Below, one piece after another: positions 33,449 through 42,710 of a stretch of DNA of 44,256 nt. A model generated the notes under the pieces. It had not been told where the DNA came from. It ran no database searches and saw only the letters and a list, made by a program, of their open reading frames with translations. The stretch comes from Phenylobacterium sp. Its GTDB lineage: Bacteria; Pseudomonadota; Alphaproteobacteria; Caulobacterales; Caulobacteraceae. Location of the stretch: NCBI RefSeq assembly GCF_030693405.1, contig NZ_JAUYAW010000028.1, forward strand, positions 1-44,256. The letters run 5' to 3'. Position 1 is the first letter of the stretch. The number at the start of each line of letters is the position of its first letter. The position numbers and the translations under genes were made by a program.

Positions 33449-34837
33449 TCAGGCCGTGGCGGCTTGATCGCGGGCGTCCCGGGCGTCCAGGGCGGCGCGG
33501 ATGGCCGCATGCTTTTCGGCGTTCATGCCGTAGCCGAGGAAGCAGGCCCCGCCGATCAGGACGAAGATGATCGGGGCGAACAGGTAGCACATCTCCAGGC
33601 CGAAGATGGCTGTGGGCGTGTTGGTGACGTTGTCGGCGGCGTTGTAGCCCACCAGCGAGAGCACCGGGAAGATGATCCCCACCGAGATCGCCGCCCCCAC
33701 CTTCTGGGTGCTGGTGACCATGGCGTAGAGCAGGCCCGTCTGTTCCTTGCCCTGTTCCAGACGGATGGCGTCGCCCACATCGGCGACCATGGCCCGGACC
33801 AGCACGACAAAGGCGCTGGCGGTGAAGCCGACGGCGAACATGCCGATGGCCGTCGGCAGGAAGAGCCCCTTGGGGATGGCCATCAGGATGGTCTGGAACA
33901 CCGCATAGGCCACGGTCGCACCCATCAGGGTCTGGTGCTTGCCGAAGCGCTGGGCGAGCTTGGCCCAGACCGGCGCCCCCAGCAGGCCCGCGCCGATGAA
34001 GGGCACCAGCAGGATCGACACCTGGGCGTAGTTGAACGCCTTGGCGTCGTGGAAGAAGAACACATAGATCGCCGCCGTGGTGCCGGGGCCCAGCGCCAGG
34101 GCGAGGTCGGCGAGGATCAGGCGGATCATTTCCGGCCGCTTCAGGGCCTGCCAGTATTCCCGCAGGTCGAAGGTCTCAGCCGCACTGCGCGGCGCCACCT
34201 TCTCCGGGGCCAGCAGCGCGCAAAGGGCGGTGGCCAGCGGAATGCCGATGATCACGATCCAGCCCACGGCCGGCATGCTGCTTCCCGAGCCCGGCTCGAT
34301 CCGCCCGCCGGTCAGGGCCGGCAACAGAAGCAGGCCCACCGCGCCGGCCACGCCCACCGCGTGCATCCAGCCATAGACCCTGGAGCGCTCGTCATAGCTG
34401 GTGGCGATGGACGAGGCCCAGGCCGCATGGGCGAGGCTGACGATGGACAGGGCCGCATAGATCACCAGCAGCCAGAGGATCAGATAGCCTTCGCCGGCGC
34501 CGGCCGGCGGATTGAACAGCTTGTAGGCGCCCAGCATCATCACCGGCGCGCCGGCGATGACCCAGGGCCGGTAGCGGCCGATAGGGGTGCGCGTGCGGTC
34601 CATCAGAGCCCCGATCATGGGGTCGAAGGCGATGTCGATCAGCCGCACGATGGTGAAGGCGGCGCCCACGGCCACCAAGCTGATGCCGATATGACCCGCG
34701 AAATACCGCGGCAGGAAGACGCCCAGGGCCAGGCCCAGGACGGCCAGGGGCACTGCGGTGCTGGAAAAGGCCAGGACAGTGGTCAGGGGCAGGCCGCCCC
34801 CGCGGGGCGCAACCGCGCCCTGGGGTAAAGCACTCAC
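33449..34837 (-). CDS. GPH-type sugar/cation symporter (MFS), copy 1
   Basis: 462 residues, twelve predicted membrane helices, and motifs of the glycoside-pentoside-hexuronide family: FDPMIGALMDRTRTPIGRYRPW after helix 2 (in pieces) and RLEQGKEQTGLLYAM near residue 340. It should import a glycoside or related solute with a cation; the substrate is not predictable. GTG start at 34837 has GGAG 7 bases upstream. It is a paralogue of the next gene upstream and shares its 5' leader pattern. No glycosidase or regulator is adjacent. Confidence 0.88.
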   Translation of the reverse strand: MSALPQGAVAPRGGGLPLTTVLAFSSTAVPLAVLGLALGVFLPRYFAGHIGISLVAVGAAFTIVRLIDIAFDPMIGALMDRTRTPIGRYRPWVIAGAPVMMLGAYKLFNPPAGAGEGYLILWLLVIYAALSIVSLAHAAWASSIATSYDERSRVYGWMHAVGVAGAVGLLLLPALTGGRIEPGSGSSMPAVGWIVIIGIPLATALCALLAPEKVAPRSAAETFDLREYWQALKRPEMIRLILADLALALGPGTTAAIYVFFFHDAKAFNYAQVSILLVPFIGAGLLGAPVWAKLAQRFGKHQTLMGATVAYAVFQTILMAIPKGLFLPTAIGMFAVGFTASAFVVLVRAMVADVGDAIRLEQGKEQTGLLYAMVTSTQKVGAAISVGIIFPVLSLVGYNAADNVTNTPTAIFGLEMCYLFAPIIFVLIGGACFLGYGMNAEKHAAIRAALDARDARDQAATA

Positions 34838-34894
34838 GGAACGTCTCCAAATCTATGTTTTTGGCGCAGCTTCACCACGCGATTATGGAGACGA

Positions 34895-34932
34895 CAAAAC
34901 GCCCGCTTGCGGCGGGGCGCAAGCGGGCGGGG
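34895..34932 (-). terminator. Terminator between the two GPH transporter genes
   Basis: A perfect 11-bp stem (34900-34910 with 34919-34929), loop of 8, followed on the minus strand by TTTT. It lies 24 bases after the stop of copy 2, so copy 1 needs its own promoter or read-through. Confidence 0.8.
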
Positions 34933-34953
34933 AAGATATAACCTTGGTCGTTT

Positions 34954-36396
34954 TCAGCCCTTGCGGGGCTCGACCAGCGGGGTGGGGATCGAGGGCTCGC
35001 TGGCCAGGGTCTCCAGCACCGGAGCGGTGTCGTAGAGGGCGTCCCGCTCGTCCAGTTCGCGGCGGATCTCGCTGTGGCGTTCTTCGCCTAGCTTGTAGCC
35101 GATGAAGCAGAGGCCCCCGAGCGCCACGAAGAAGATCGGGCCGATCAGGAAGGCCTGCTCCAGGCCCCGCACCGCCTCGGCGGAATTGGCCGCGCCATCG
35201 GTGGCGTTGTAGCCCACCCGGTCGAGGACGGTGAAGGTCAGGAAGACCGCGAAGGCCCCGGAAATCTTCGAGGTCAGGGTGGTGATGGCGTAGAGCAGAC
35301 CGGAACGCTCCTTGCCCTGTTCCAGGCGCACCTCGTCGGCGACATCGGCGGTCATGGCCCGGGTCAGCACCTGGAAGCCCGCCGCCAGGAAGCCCGCGGT
35401 GAACATCTGGAAGGCGCCGACCATGAGGTCGGCCTTGGGCAGGAAGGGCAGGGCCACCAGGGCGGCCGCATAGCCGGTGGTGGCGACCATCACCGCCCGG
35501 TGCTTGCCGATCCGCATGGCCAGACGGCCAAGCAGGGGCGCGCCGGCGAAACCGGCGACGATATAGACCGCCAGCAGGCCGCTGGCCTGGCCGGTGGTGA
35601 AGCCCCGGCTGTCGGTGAAATAGAACAGGTAAAGCGCGCTCATCCAGCCGGGGCCGAGCGACAGGCAAAGGTCGGCCAGGACGATCCGGCCCATGGAGGG
35701 CCGGGCGATCAGGCGCCAGTATTCCTTCAGCTGGAACTTCTGCTGGCCGGGCACGTCGGGCGAGATCTTCTCTGGCGTGAGCGCCACCACCAGCCAGACG
35801 GCCAGGGGGGTCAGGATCAGGACGAACCAGCCCATGGCCGGCACGCCCTCGGACTCCGGCATGTCCAGGGCCGCGACGATGAAGGGCATCATCAGCACCA
35901 GCAGGGCGCCGAGAACGCCCACGGCGGTCATGATGGCGAAGACCCGGGACCGGTCATTGTACCTGGGCGCCAAGGTCGCCGCCCAGGCCGCGTGGGACAG
36001 GTGCAGGATCGAGGTGCCGATATAGAGGATCAGCAGCCAGAAGATCAGGCCGCCAACCCCGCCTGTGGGCGAGATGAACAGCATGAAGATGGCCAGCATC
36101 AGCACGGGCGCGCCGATCACGGTCCAGAGGCGGTAACGGCCGAACCGCGTCCGGGTCCGGTCCATGGCCAGGCCGAGCAGGGGATCGAGGGGAATGTCGA
36201 TCATCCGCACCAGGGCGAAGGCCGAGCCCACGGCCAGCAGGCTGATGCCGATCTCGCTGGCGAAATGCCGGGGCAGATAGACCGACATGGCGATGGTCAG
36301 CGCCGACAGCGGCAGGCTGGTGCAGGCGAAGGCGAGGATGGTCGACAGCTTGAGCTGTGACGGTTGTGCAGGCGCGGCTGCGTCGGTTGTGGCCAC
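34954..36396 (-). CDS. GPH-type sugar/cation symporter (MFS), copy 2
   Basis: 480 residues with twelve membrane helices. The family motif DPLLGLAMDRTRTRFGRYRLW (split) and VRLEQGKERSGLLYAI match copy 1, as do the second-helix SEIGISLLAVGSAFALVRMIDI region and the C-terminal LCFIGYKLGEERHSEIR end. GTG start at 36396 with GGAG 8 bases upstream; the leader CATAG-ATCT-GGGGAGACG resembles that of copy 1. The two genes are therefore likely a tandem duplication that included the translation-initiation region. Substrate unknown. Confidence 0.88.
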   Translation of the reverse strand: MATTDAAAPAQPSQLKLSTILAFACTSLPLSALTIAMSVYLPRHFASEIGISLLAVGSAFALVRMIDIPLDPLLGLAMDRTRTRFGRYRLWTVIGAPVLMLAIFMLFISPTGGVGGLIFWLLILYIGTSILHLSHAAWAATLAPRYNDRSRVFAIMTAVGVLGALLVLMMPFIVAALDMPESEGVPAMGWFVLILTPLAVWLVVALTPEKISPDVPGQQKFQLKEYWRLIARPSMGRIVLADLCLSLGPGWMSALYLFYFTDSRGFTTGQASGLLAVYIVAGFAGAPLLGRLAMRIGKHRAVMVATTGYAAALVALPFLPKADLMVGAFQMFTAGFLAAGFQVLTRAMTADVADEVRLEQGKERSGLLYAITTLTSKISGAFAVFLTFTVLDRVGYNATDGAANSAEAVRGLEQAFLIGPIFFVALGGLCFIGYKLGEERHSEIRRELDERDALYDTAPVLETLASEPSIPTPLVEPRKG

Positions 36397-36512
36397 TCGG
36401 GCGTCTCCCCAGATCTATGGTGACGCCTCTGACGGGCGTTATCCTTGATCGATAGGTTACGCGCGATCACCTGCGTCAAGGCAAGGCCCAATTGGGGTTG
36501 AGGGCCAAAAGA

Positions 36513-36545
36513 AAACGGGCGGCCCCCAGGGGGAGCCGCCCGTCG
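36513..36545 (-). terminator. Terminator of the SDR gene
   Basis: A 9-bp perfect stem (36515-36523 with 36535-36543), 11-base loop, followed on the minus strand by TTTTC, 25 bases after the SDR stop. Confidence 0.75.
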
Positions 36546-36568
36546 TCAGATCAGGTGCAGAACGGGGT

Positions 36569-37474
36569 TTAGCCGCCCGACAGCTTGCGGAAGAACTTCT
36601 GGCTCTGCTCGCCGCCGGCGGCGTAGGCCGCCTGGCCTTCGGGGTCGGCGATCTTGGACCAGTTGTCCCGGACTTCCTCGACCGAGAGACCGCCTTCGCC
36701 GAGGTAGACGCCCTCGGTTTCATAGATGCGCGACAGGGCGAAGGCGCCCGCGCCGGCGGTGAGGATGGCGCCGGTGGGCGCCTCTTCGGAGCAGAGATAG
36801 ACCACGCCCGGCGTGACATATTCCGGCTTCAGACGCTCCAGCACGGCGGGCGGCATCAGGTTCTCGGTCATCCGCGTGGCGGCGACCGGCGCGATGGCGT
36901 TGACGTGGATGTTGTTCTTGGCGCCTTCGAGACGCAGGGTGTTCATGAAGCCGATGATGCCGAGCTTGGCCGCGCCATAGTTCGACTGGCCGAAGTTGCC
37001 ATAGAGGCCCGAGGACGAGGTGGTCACCACGATCCGGCCGTAGTTCTGCTCGCGCATGATGTCCCAGACGGCCTTGGCCGGCTTGACCGTGCCCATCAGG
37101 TGGACGTTGAGCACCAGCTCGAAGTCGGCGATCTCCATCTTGGCGAAGGACTTGTCGCGCAGGATGCCGGCATTGGCGACCAGGATGTCGATCCGGCCCC
37201 ACTGGTCCATGGCCTGCTTGATCATCAGGGCCACGCCCGCGTCGTCGGTGACCGACGAGCCGTTGGAGATGGCTTCGCCGCCGGCGGCCTTGATCTCATC
37301 GACCACCGCATCGGCCGCGGCCGAGGAGCCGCCCGAGCCGTCCACCGATCCGCCCAGGTCGTTGACCACGACCTTGGCGCCGCGCCGGGCCAGCTCCAGA
37401 GCATGCTGACGGCCAAGCCCGCCGCCCGCGCCCGTCACAATGGCCACTTTGCCGTCGAAGCGGATGTCCGCCAT
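36569..37474 (-). CDS. SDR-family 3-hydroxyacyl-CoA dehydrogenase-like protein
   Basis: 301 residues. Rossmann motif TGAGGGLG (~15-22), the NDLGG segment, NAGILRD, the catalytic serine region TTSSSGLYGNFGQSNYGAAK with Tyr-x-x-x-Lys, all as in the N-terminal dehydrogenase domain of peroxisomal multifunctional enzyme type 2 (17-beta-HSD4). A ~50-residue C-terminal extension (LGEGGLSVEEVRDNW) is also found in that group. It probably oxidises a 3-hydroxyacyl-CoA with NAD; a steroid substrate is possible. GGGAG lies 6 bases before the ATG. It stands alone, without other beta-oxidation genes. Confidence 0.87.
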   Translation of the reverse strand: MADIRFDGKVAIVTGAGGGLGRQHALELARRGAKVVVNDLGGSVDGSGGSSAAADAVVDEIKAAGGEAISNGSSVTDDAGVALMIKQAMDQWGRIDILVANAGILRDKSFAKMEIADFELVLNVHLMGTVKPAKAVWDIMREQNYGRIVVTTSSSGLYGNFGQSNYGAAKLGIIGFMNTLRLEGAKNNIHVNAIAPVAATRMTENLMPPAVLERLKPEYVTPGVVYLCSEEAPTGAILTAGAGAFALSRIYETEGVYLGEGGLSVEEVRDNWSKIADPEGQAAYAAGGEQSQKFFRKLSGG

Positions 37475-37556
37475 GGAAGTCTCCCGAAGTCAGGTGAAGG
37501 AATTGGCGGCGTTGTGCGCGGCCGACCCCTTCTCCGTCAAGGCGTTGCTAGGGGTC

Positions 37557-38531
37557 TCACGTCGCCGGGATGGCTCCGGCTGAGGCGGTCTGGGCAGGGC
37601 GCAGGAACTTCACCAGCACCCGCTGGCCGACCAGGAAGGGGGCGCCGTCGGCGCTCACCACCACCTCGACCACCCGCTCGTCGGCTCGCTGGGTGGGATC
37701 ATCGGACACCAGCTTGCGGGCGCCGAAGACGGCGGCGCGGCGCAGGACCTGACCCTTGAAGGTCTGGGTCGGATCGGCCTCCGAGGCGATCTCGACGATC
37801 TGGCCGAGACTCACATGGGGCAGGGCGCCCTCGGCGATCTCGGCCCGGACAATCCGCTGGCCGGCCGGCTCCAGGTCGAACATGTTGGAGACGTTCAGGG
37901 TCGAGGCGCCGGAGCCTGGATTGGCGTAGCGGCGGACGATCACCCCATCGGCCGGAGCGCGGATCATGGTCAGCTCCAGATTGTAGTTGGCCTCGGCCAG
38001 CCGGGCCTCGGCCGTGGCGACCGCCGCCCGCTGGGCGCGCAGACGGGCCTGGGCCTGACGGATACCGTCGCGGGCCTGGTCGAGGCGCTGACCGGCCACG
38101 AAGTTGGAGGCCGACAGACTGTCGAGCCGGTCGAACTCACGGCTGGCGGTGGAGATCTCCACCTCTGTCAGGGCGATCTGGGCGCGGGCCTGCTCGACCT
38201 CCGCCCTGGCGCGGGCGGCCGACAGGCGAGGCTCATCATCCTCCAGGCGGGCGAGGATCTGGCCCTCAGTCACGCTGTCGCCCTCCTGGACCAGGACCTC
38301 CCGGACGATGCCGGCGCTGCGGGCGGCCACCTGGATCAGGCCGCCTTCCACATCGGCCTTGCCGTTGGCGATGGCCACATAGGGGCTGACCGGGGAGCCC
38401 TTTTCGGCGGCCTTGGCCGCTTCGGCCTTGCGGTCGTCAGCCTGACTTTTGAGGACCAGGCCGCCGCCGGCCAGCGCCACGAGGACGACGATGATGATCC
38501 AGAAGACGGGGCGGCGCAGGAGGGCTTGCAT
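37557..38531 (-). CDS. HlyD/MFP-type periplasmic adaptor of an ABC exporter
   Basis: 324 residues. One N-terminal membrane helix (~10-28), a biotinyl-lipoyl-like segment (AARSAGIVREVLVQEGDSVTEGQILARLED in pieces), a coiled-coil hairpin (~95-170, Ala/Arg/Glu-rich) and a beta-barrel tail. It resembles DevB/HlyD adaptors that link an inner-membrane ABC transporter to the outer membrane. Lies 3 bases after the ATPase gene. Confidence 0.88.
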   Translation of the reverse strand: MQALLRRPVFWIIIVVLVALAGGGLVLKSQADDRKAEAAKAAEKGSPVSPYVAIANGKADVEGGLIQVAARSAGIVREVLVQEGDSVTEGQILARLEDDEPRLSAARARAEVEQARAQIALTEVEISTASREFDRLDSLSASNFVAGQRLDQARDGIRQAQARLRAQRAAVATAEARLAEANYNLELTMIRAPADGVIVRRYANPGSGASTLNVSNMFDLEPAGQRIVRAEIAEGALPHVSLGQIVEIASEADPTQTFKGQVLRRAAVFGARKLVSDDPTQRADERVVEVVVSADGAPFLVGQRVLVKFLRPAQTASAGAIPAT

Positions 38532-38534
38532 GGG

Positions 38535-39284
38535 TCAGGCCTCGATCAGATGGGAGTGGGGCGCGGCGTGCGCGCCGGAGGTGACGCGCCGGTCGTCGAG
38601 GATGGCGCCGTCCTCGATGTGGATGATGCGGTCGGCATAGGCTTCGAGCCGCGGGTCGTGGGTCACGCAGATCACCGCGGCCCCATGGTCCTTGGCGGCC
38701 CGCTGCAGGAGCTTGATGACGATCTGGCCGTTCTCGCCGTCGAGCGCCGAGGTGGGCTCGTCGGCGAACAGCAGTTTCGGGTCCTTGGCCAGCGCCCGGG
38801 CGATGGCCACCCGCTGCTTTTCGCCGCCCGACAGCTCGGCGGGTCGCTGGTTGAGCCGGTGGCCGAGGCCGACCTCCTCCAGGGAGACGACCGCCCGGTC
38901 TCGCGCCTCGCGCTTGGTTAGGCCGGTATGTTTGAGGACGGTGGTGACCTGCTCCAGGGCGGTAAGGGCCGAGAACAGATTGAACCCCTGGAAGATGAAG
39001 CCGCAGTGGTCCAGGCGGAAGCGGTCGATCCGTCCGGTGCGCAGGCCCCAGAGGTCCTGGTTCAGCGCCTGCACCTCCCCCTCGTCGGGGCGTAGTAGCC
39101 CCGACAGACAGGCGACGAGGGTCGACTTGCCCGAGCCGGAAGGCCCCATGACCATGGTCAGGTCCCCGTGGCGAGCGTCGAAGTCCACCGACTTCAGCAC
39201 CTCGATATAGGTTCGGCCGGTCTTGAAGCGCTTGGACAGGCCGGTGGCCCGGATGGCGTCGTCGCGGTGCGGGGCAGAGGTCAT
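38535..39284 (-). CDS. ABC exporter ATP-binding protein (LolD/MacB/DevA type)
   Basis: 249 residues. Walker A GPSGSGKST (~47-55), Q-loop FIFQGFNLFSALT, signature LSGGEKQRVAIARAL and Walker B LLFADEPTSALDG, followed by the H-loop CVTHDPR. The FQGFNL and SALDGENG stretches place it in the MacB/LolD/DevA group that powers extrusion of lipids or peptides. ATG overlaps the permease stop (ATGA). Confidence 0.95.
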   Translation of the reverse strand: MTSAPHRDDAIRATGLSKRFKTGRTYIEVLKSVDFDARHGDLTMVMGPSGSGKSTLVACLSGLLRPDEGEVQALNQDLWGLRTGRIDRFRLDHCGFIFQGFNLFSALTALEQVTTVLKHTGLTKREARDRAVVSLEEVGLGHRLNQRPAELSGGEKQRVAIARALAKDPKLLFADEPTSALDGENGQIVIKLLQRAAKDHGAAVICVTHDPRLEAYADRIIHIEDGAILDDRRVTSGAHAAPHSHLIEA

Positions 39285-40423
39285 CGCAGCAGGTCCGCCG
39301 GTTGGCTCTTCTTCAGGACGCCCAGGGACATCAGCCCCGAGGCCAGCGAGATGAGGAGAAGCAGGATGGCCACCCCGATGACCCAGCCTGCGGGGAAGCC
39401 CATGGGCAGGCCCGCGCTCCTGGCCAGCAGGGAAACGAGGAAGGTGAAGACCGCCGTGGCCGCCAGGCCTACGATGCCGACCCAGAAGGAGAGCTCCAGG
39501 ACGATCAGGCGAAGGGCGCCCATGGAGACGCCCAGGGCCCGCAGGCTGGCGAACTCCTTGATATTGGCCATGATCGCCCCGCGCAGGGTCTGGGAGGTGA
39601 TGCCGACCCCGATCAGGAAGCCCAGGAAAACCGAGAAGCCGAGCATGATGCCGATGATCTGCTCCTTCATCAGGGCGCCTTCATTGGCCTGGGCAAGCTC
39701 CTGGCGGGTCCAGGCCCGGTAGCGGCCTTCGGCCACGGCGTTCAGGTCGTCGCGCACCTGGACCGCCCGGGCCGGGTCCTTGATCTGGACCATCAGGGGG
39801 CCGACCTTCTCGCCGTCGTCGGCCATGCCCAGTAGGCGAAGGGTGTCGCGCGACACCACCACGGAAGGCTGGTTGATCGAGGGATAGCCGTCGAGAAAGG
39901 CGCGAACCGTGACGGTCTTGCCGTTGATGGTCGCCTTGTCGTTGAGGGTCACGCCCATGCGCGCCTGGCTGCTGCGGTCGATCACCGCGGCGAAGGGCTC
40001 CAGCAGGGCGATGCGCACCTCCTCCGGATAGTCCACCGGCAGGGTGACGGCGCCGGGAATGGGATCGACGACGTCGAGCTGAATCCACTGGGTGACCTGC
40101 TTTTCGCCGGCCTCAGGCGTGTTCATCCAGCGGCCGCCGGACCCATCCAGGCTGGCGACCTGAACCACTTCGGGATGCAGGTACATTTCCGGCGCCAGGC
40201 GACGGGGCAGGCCGTTGGAGCCGGAATTGATCAGACTCTCGGACTTGGCCGGCAGGACCATAAGCTCGGCCCGCGAGCGGTCGATGGTGGCCGTGGCCGC
40301 CTGGACGATGCCGGTGAACATCCCCACCTGGGCGAGGATCAGCAGGCCTGAAAAGGCCAGGGCGATCACCGCCGCCAGATAGCGCCGCCATTCATAGATC
40401 AGTGTGGCCAAAGCCAGTGACAT
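39281..40423 (-). CDS. ABC exporter permease (DevC/FtsX type)
   Basis: 380 residues: one N-terminal membrane helix (~17-40), a large periplasmic domain (~45-255) and three C-terminal helices (~260-370), i.e. the MacB/FtsX topology. With the following ATPase and adaptor it forms a DevBCA-like exporter, which in cyanobacteria exports glycolipids; the cargo here is unknown. ATG at 40423 has GGAGG 7 bases upstream, better than the ATG at 40441. Confidence 0.9.
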   Translation of the reverse strand: MSLALATLIYEWRRYLAAVIALAFSGLLILAQVGMFTGIVQAATATIDRSRAELMVLPAKSESLINSGSNGLPRRLAPEMYLHPEVVQVASLDGSGGRWMNTPEAGEKQVTQWIQLDVVDPIPGAVTLPVDYPEEVRIALLEPFAAVIDRSSQARMGVTLNDKATINGKTVTVRAFLDGYPSINQPSVVVSRDTLRLLGMADDGEKVGPLMVQIKDPARAVQVRDDLNAVAEGRYRAWTRQELAQANEGALMKEQIIGIMLGFSVFLGFLIGVGITSQTLRGAIMANIKEFASLRALGVSMGALRLIVLELSFWVGIVGLAATAVFTFLVSLLARSAGLPMGFPAGWVIGVAILLLLISLASGLMSLGVLKKSQPADLLR

Positions 40424-40587
40424 CCCCGGTCCTCCTGCCATCAGGAGTGGCCGGAGCGGGGCTGCAACCCAAGTTAATTCGAGGTAAGGCGAGGGCCTCG
40501 CCGTAGCCAGCCGTCGTGTCGGCTGTTACGCCCTGTGACAGTTGGGCCCTTTAGGGCCCAGGTCCCATTTCTCATGAGTGTTGATCG

Positions 40588-42660
40588 ATGAAATCAGCCC
40601 TGCTCGCCGCCTCCGCCACGGGCGTTTTTCTGTTTGGTCTCTCGGCCGGGACGGCCCGGGCCGATGAAGGCATGTGGACTTTTGACAACTTTCCCGCCGC
40701 CAAGGTCGAGGACGCCTATGGGGTGAAGATCGATCAGCCCTGGCTGGACAAGGTGCGCGCCGCCTCGGTGCGACTGACCAATGGCTGCTCGGCCTCGGTG
40801 GTCTCAGGCCAGGGTCTCGTGCTCACCAACCATCACTGCGTGGTCGACTGCGTCCAGGACCTGTCGAGCGCGGAGACCGACTATGTGCAGGACGGGTTTC
40901 TGACGACCGCCCGGGAACAGGAACGCCAGTGCCCCGGCCAGCAGGCCGAGATCCTCACCGAGATCACCGATGTCACCGACACCATCCGCGCCGCCGGCGC
41001 CGGCCTGACCGGTCAGGCCTTCAACCGGGCCCGCGACGCCGCCGTGGCCCGGCTGGAGGAGGAGGGCTGCCTCGGCGACGAGCGCTATCGCTGCCAGGTG
41101 GTGAGCCTCTATCGGGGCGGCCAGTACAAGCTCTACAAGTACCGCCGCTACGCCGATGTGCGCCTGGTGTTTGCACCCGAAATCGCCACGGCCTTCTTCG
41201 GCGGCGACCCGGACAATTTCAACTTCCCCCGCTTCAACCTCGATATGGCCTTCCTGCGCCTCTATGAGGACGACAAGGTGGTCGAGACCCCGCAGCATCT
41301 GACCTGGGTCGCCCGGGCGCCTGAGGTCGGGGAAGCCACCTTCGTGTCGGGCAATCCCGGCTCCACCGGCCGCCTTCTGACCTTGGCCCAGCTGGAGACC
41401 CAGCGGGACCTGTCCATCCCGGTCAGCCAGCTGCAGCGCTCCGAGCTGCGCGGCCGTCTGATCGCGTTTTCCGAGGTCAGCGCCGAGAACAAGCGGATCG
41501 CCACCGATCCGCTGTTTGGCGTCGAGAACAGCTTCAAGGTCTTCTTCGGCCGTCAGTTCGCCCTGAACGATGCATCCTTCATGGACGCCAAGCGGGCGGC
41601 GGAAGCCGAGCTGAAGGGTAAGATCGCCGCCGATCCGGCCCTGGCCCGCGAGATCGGCGATCCCTGGGGCGAGATCGAAGCCGCCCAGACCGCCTATGCC
41701 GAGCAATACCTCCCCTACCGCCAGATGGAGGCGGCCGCCGGCGGCGGGTCGAACCTGTTCGGCTATGCCCGAACCCTGGTCCGGGCCGCCCAGGAACGGG
41801 CCAAGCCCAGCACCGAGCGTCTGCCGGAATACTCCGAGGCCCGCCTCTCCCTGCTGGAGAAGCGCCTGCTGGACGCCCGGCCGGTGGATAAAGACCTGGA
41901 GGCGCTCTATCTCCGCTTCTGGTTGTCCAAGACCCGGGAATACCTGACCACCGACCATCCGGCGGTGCAGCAGCTGCTCGGCAAGCAGAGCCCCGAAGGG
42001 CTGGCGCAGGCCCTGGCGGCTTCGCGCCTTGATGACCCGGCGGTCCGCAAGGCCCTGTGGGAGGGCGGCCTGTCGGCGGTCCAGGCGTCCCAGGACCCGA
42101 TGATTCAGCTCGCCCTGCGGATGGATCCCCTGGCCCGGGAGGTTCGCGAAGCCTGGGAGACCGAGGTCGAGGCGCCCACCGCCAGGGCCGCTGAGCGGGT
42201 CGCTGCGGCCCGGTTCGCCGCCTATGGAGACGCGGTCTATCCGGACGCCACCTTCACTCTGCGTCTGTCCTATGGCCAGGTTCAGGGCTGGACGCATCGG
42301 GGCCAGACCATTCCCGCCACGACGACCTTCGCCGGCCTCTATCAGCGGGCCACGGGCGCCGATCCCTACGCCCTGGCGCCCCGCTGGATCGCCGCGAAGG
42401 ACAAGCTGAACCCGGACACGGTTTACAACTTCGTCACCACCAACGACATCATCGGCGGAAATTCCGGCTCGCCGGTGGTCAACGCCAAGGGCGAGGTGCT
42501 GGGCGCGGCCTTTGACGGCAACATCCACTCGCTGGGTGGCGACTATGGCTATGACGGGAGCGTCAATCGTACGGTGGTCGCCGCAACCTCCGCGGCGACC
42601 GAGGCCCTGGAGAAGGTCTATGGCCTGACCGGTCTGCTCGACGAACTGATGGACCGCTAG
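40588..42660 (+). CDS. S46-family dipeptidyl-peptidase
   Basis: 690 residues, typical for DPP7/DPP11-type enzymes. A signal peptide (~1-25, ending ARA) precedes the chymotrypsin-like fold, with the catalytic histidine in LTNHHC (82-83) and the catalytic serine S626 in GGNSGSPVVN. The inserted helical domain (~280-520) that covers the active site is present. It cleaves dipeptides from the N terminus of peptides in the periplasm; specificity cannot be assigned. No good Shine-Dalgarno precedes the ATG. The 163-base upstream gap, shared with the divergent exporter operon, has one TTAA and no recognised operator. Confidence 0.9.
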   Translation: MKSALLAASATGVFLFGLSAGTARADEGMWTFDNFPAAKVEDAYGVKIDQPWLDKVRAASVRLTNGCSASVVSGQGLVLTNHHCVVDCVQDLSSAETDYVQDGFLTTAREQERQCPGQQAEILTEITDVTDTIRAAGAGLTGQAFNRARDAAVARLEEEGCLGDERYRCQVVSLYRGGQYKLYKYRRYADVRLVFAPEIATAFFGGDPDNFNFPRFNLDMAFLRLYEDDKVVETPQHLTWVARAPEVGEATFVSGNPGSTGRLLTLAQLETQRDLSIPVSQLQRSELRGRLIAFSEVSAENKRIATDPLFGVENSFKVFFGRQFALNDASFMDAKRAAEAELKGKIAADPALAREIGDPWGEIEAAQTAYAEQYLPYRQMEAAAGGGSNLFGYARTLVRAAQERAKPSTERLPEYSEARLSLLEKRLLDARPVDKDLEALYLRFWLSKTREYLTTDHPAVQQLLGKQSPEGLAQALAASRLDDPAVRKALWEGGLSAVQASQDPMIQLALRMDPLAREVREAWETEVEAPTARAAERVAAARFAAYGDAVYPDATFTLRLSYGQVQGWTHRGQTIPATTTFAGLYQRATGADPYALAPRWIAAKDKLNPDTVYNFVTTNDIIGGNSGSPVVNAKGEVLGAAFDGNIHSLGGDYGYDGSVNRTVVAATSAATEALEKVYGLTGLLDELMDR

Positions 42661-42668
42661 AGCCAGAT

Positions 42669-42700
42669 CCCGCGGGCGTGGCCTTGGCCAGGTCCGCGGG
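42669..42700. terminator. Hairpin between convergent S46 and dedA genes
   Basis: CCCGCGG (42669-42675) pairs with CCGCGGG (42694-42700); inside, TGGCC and GGCCA form a second stem with a 2-base loop. It has no T-run on either side. Position between convergent stops suggests a terminator. Confidence 0.5.
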
Positions 42701-42710
42701 GCTCGATCCC

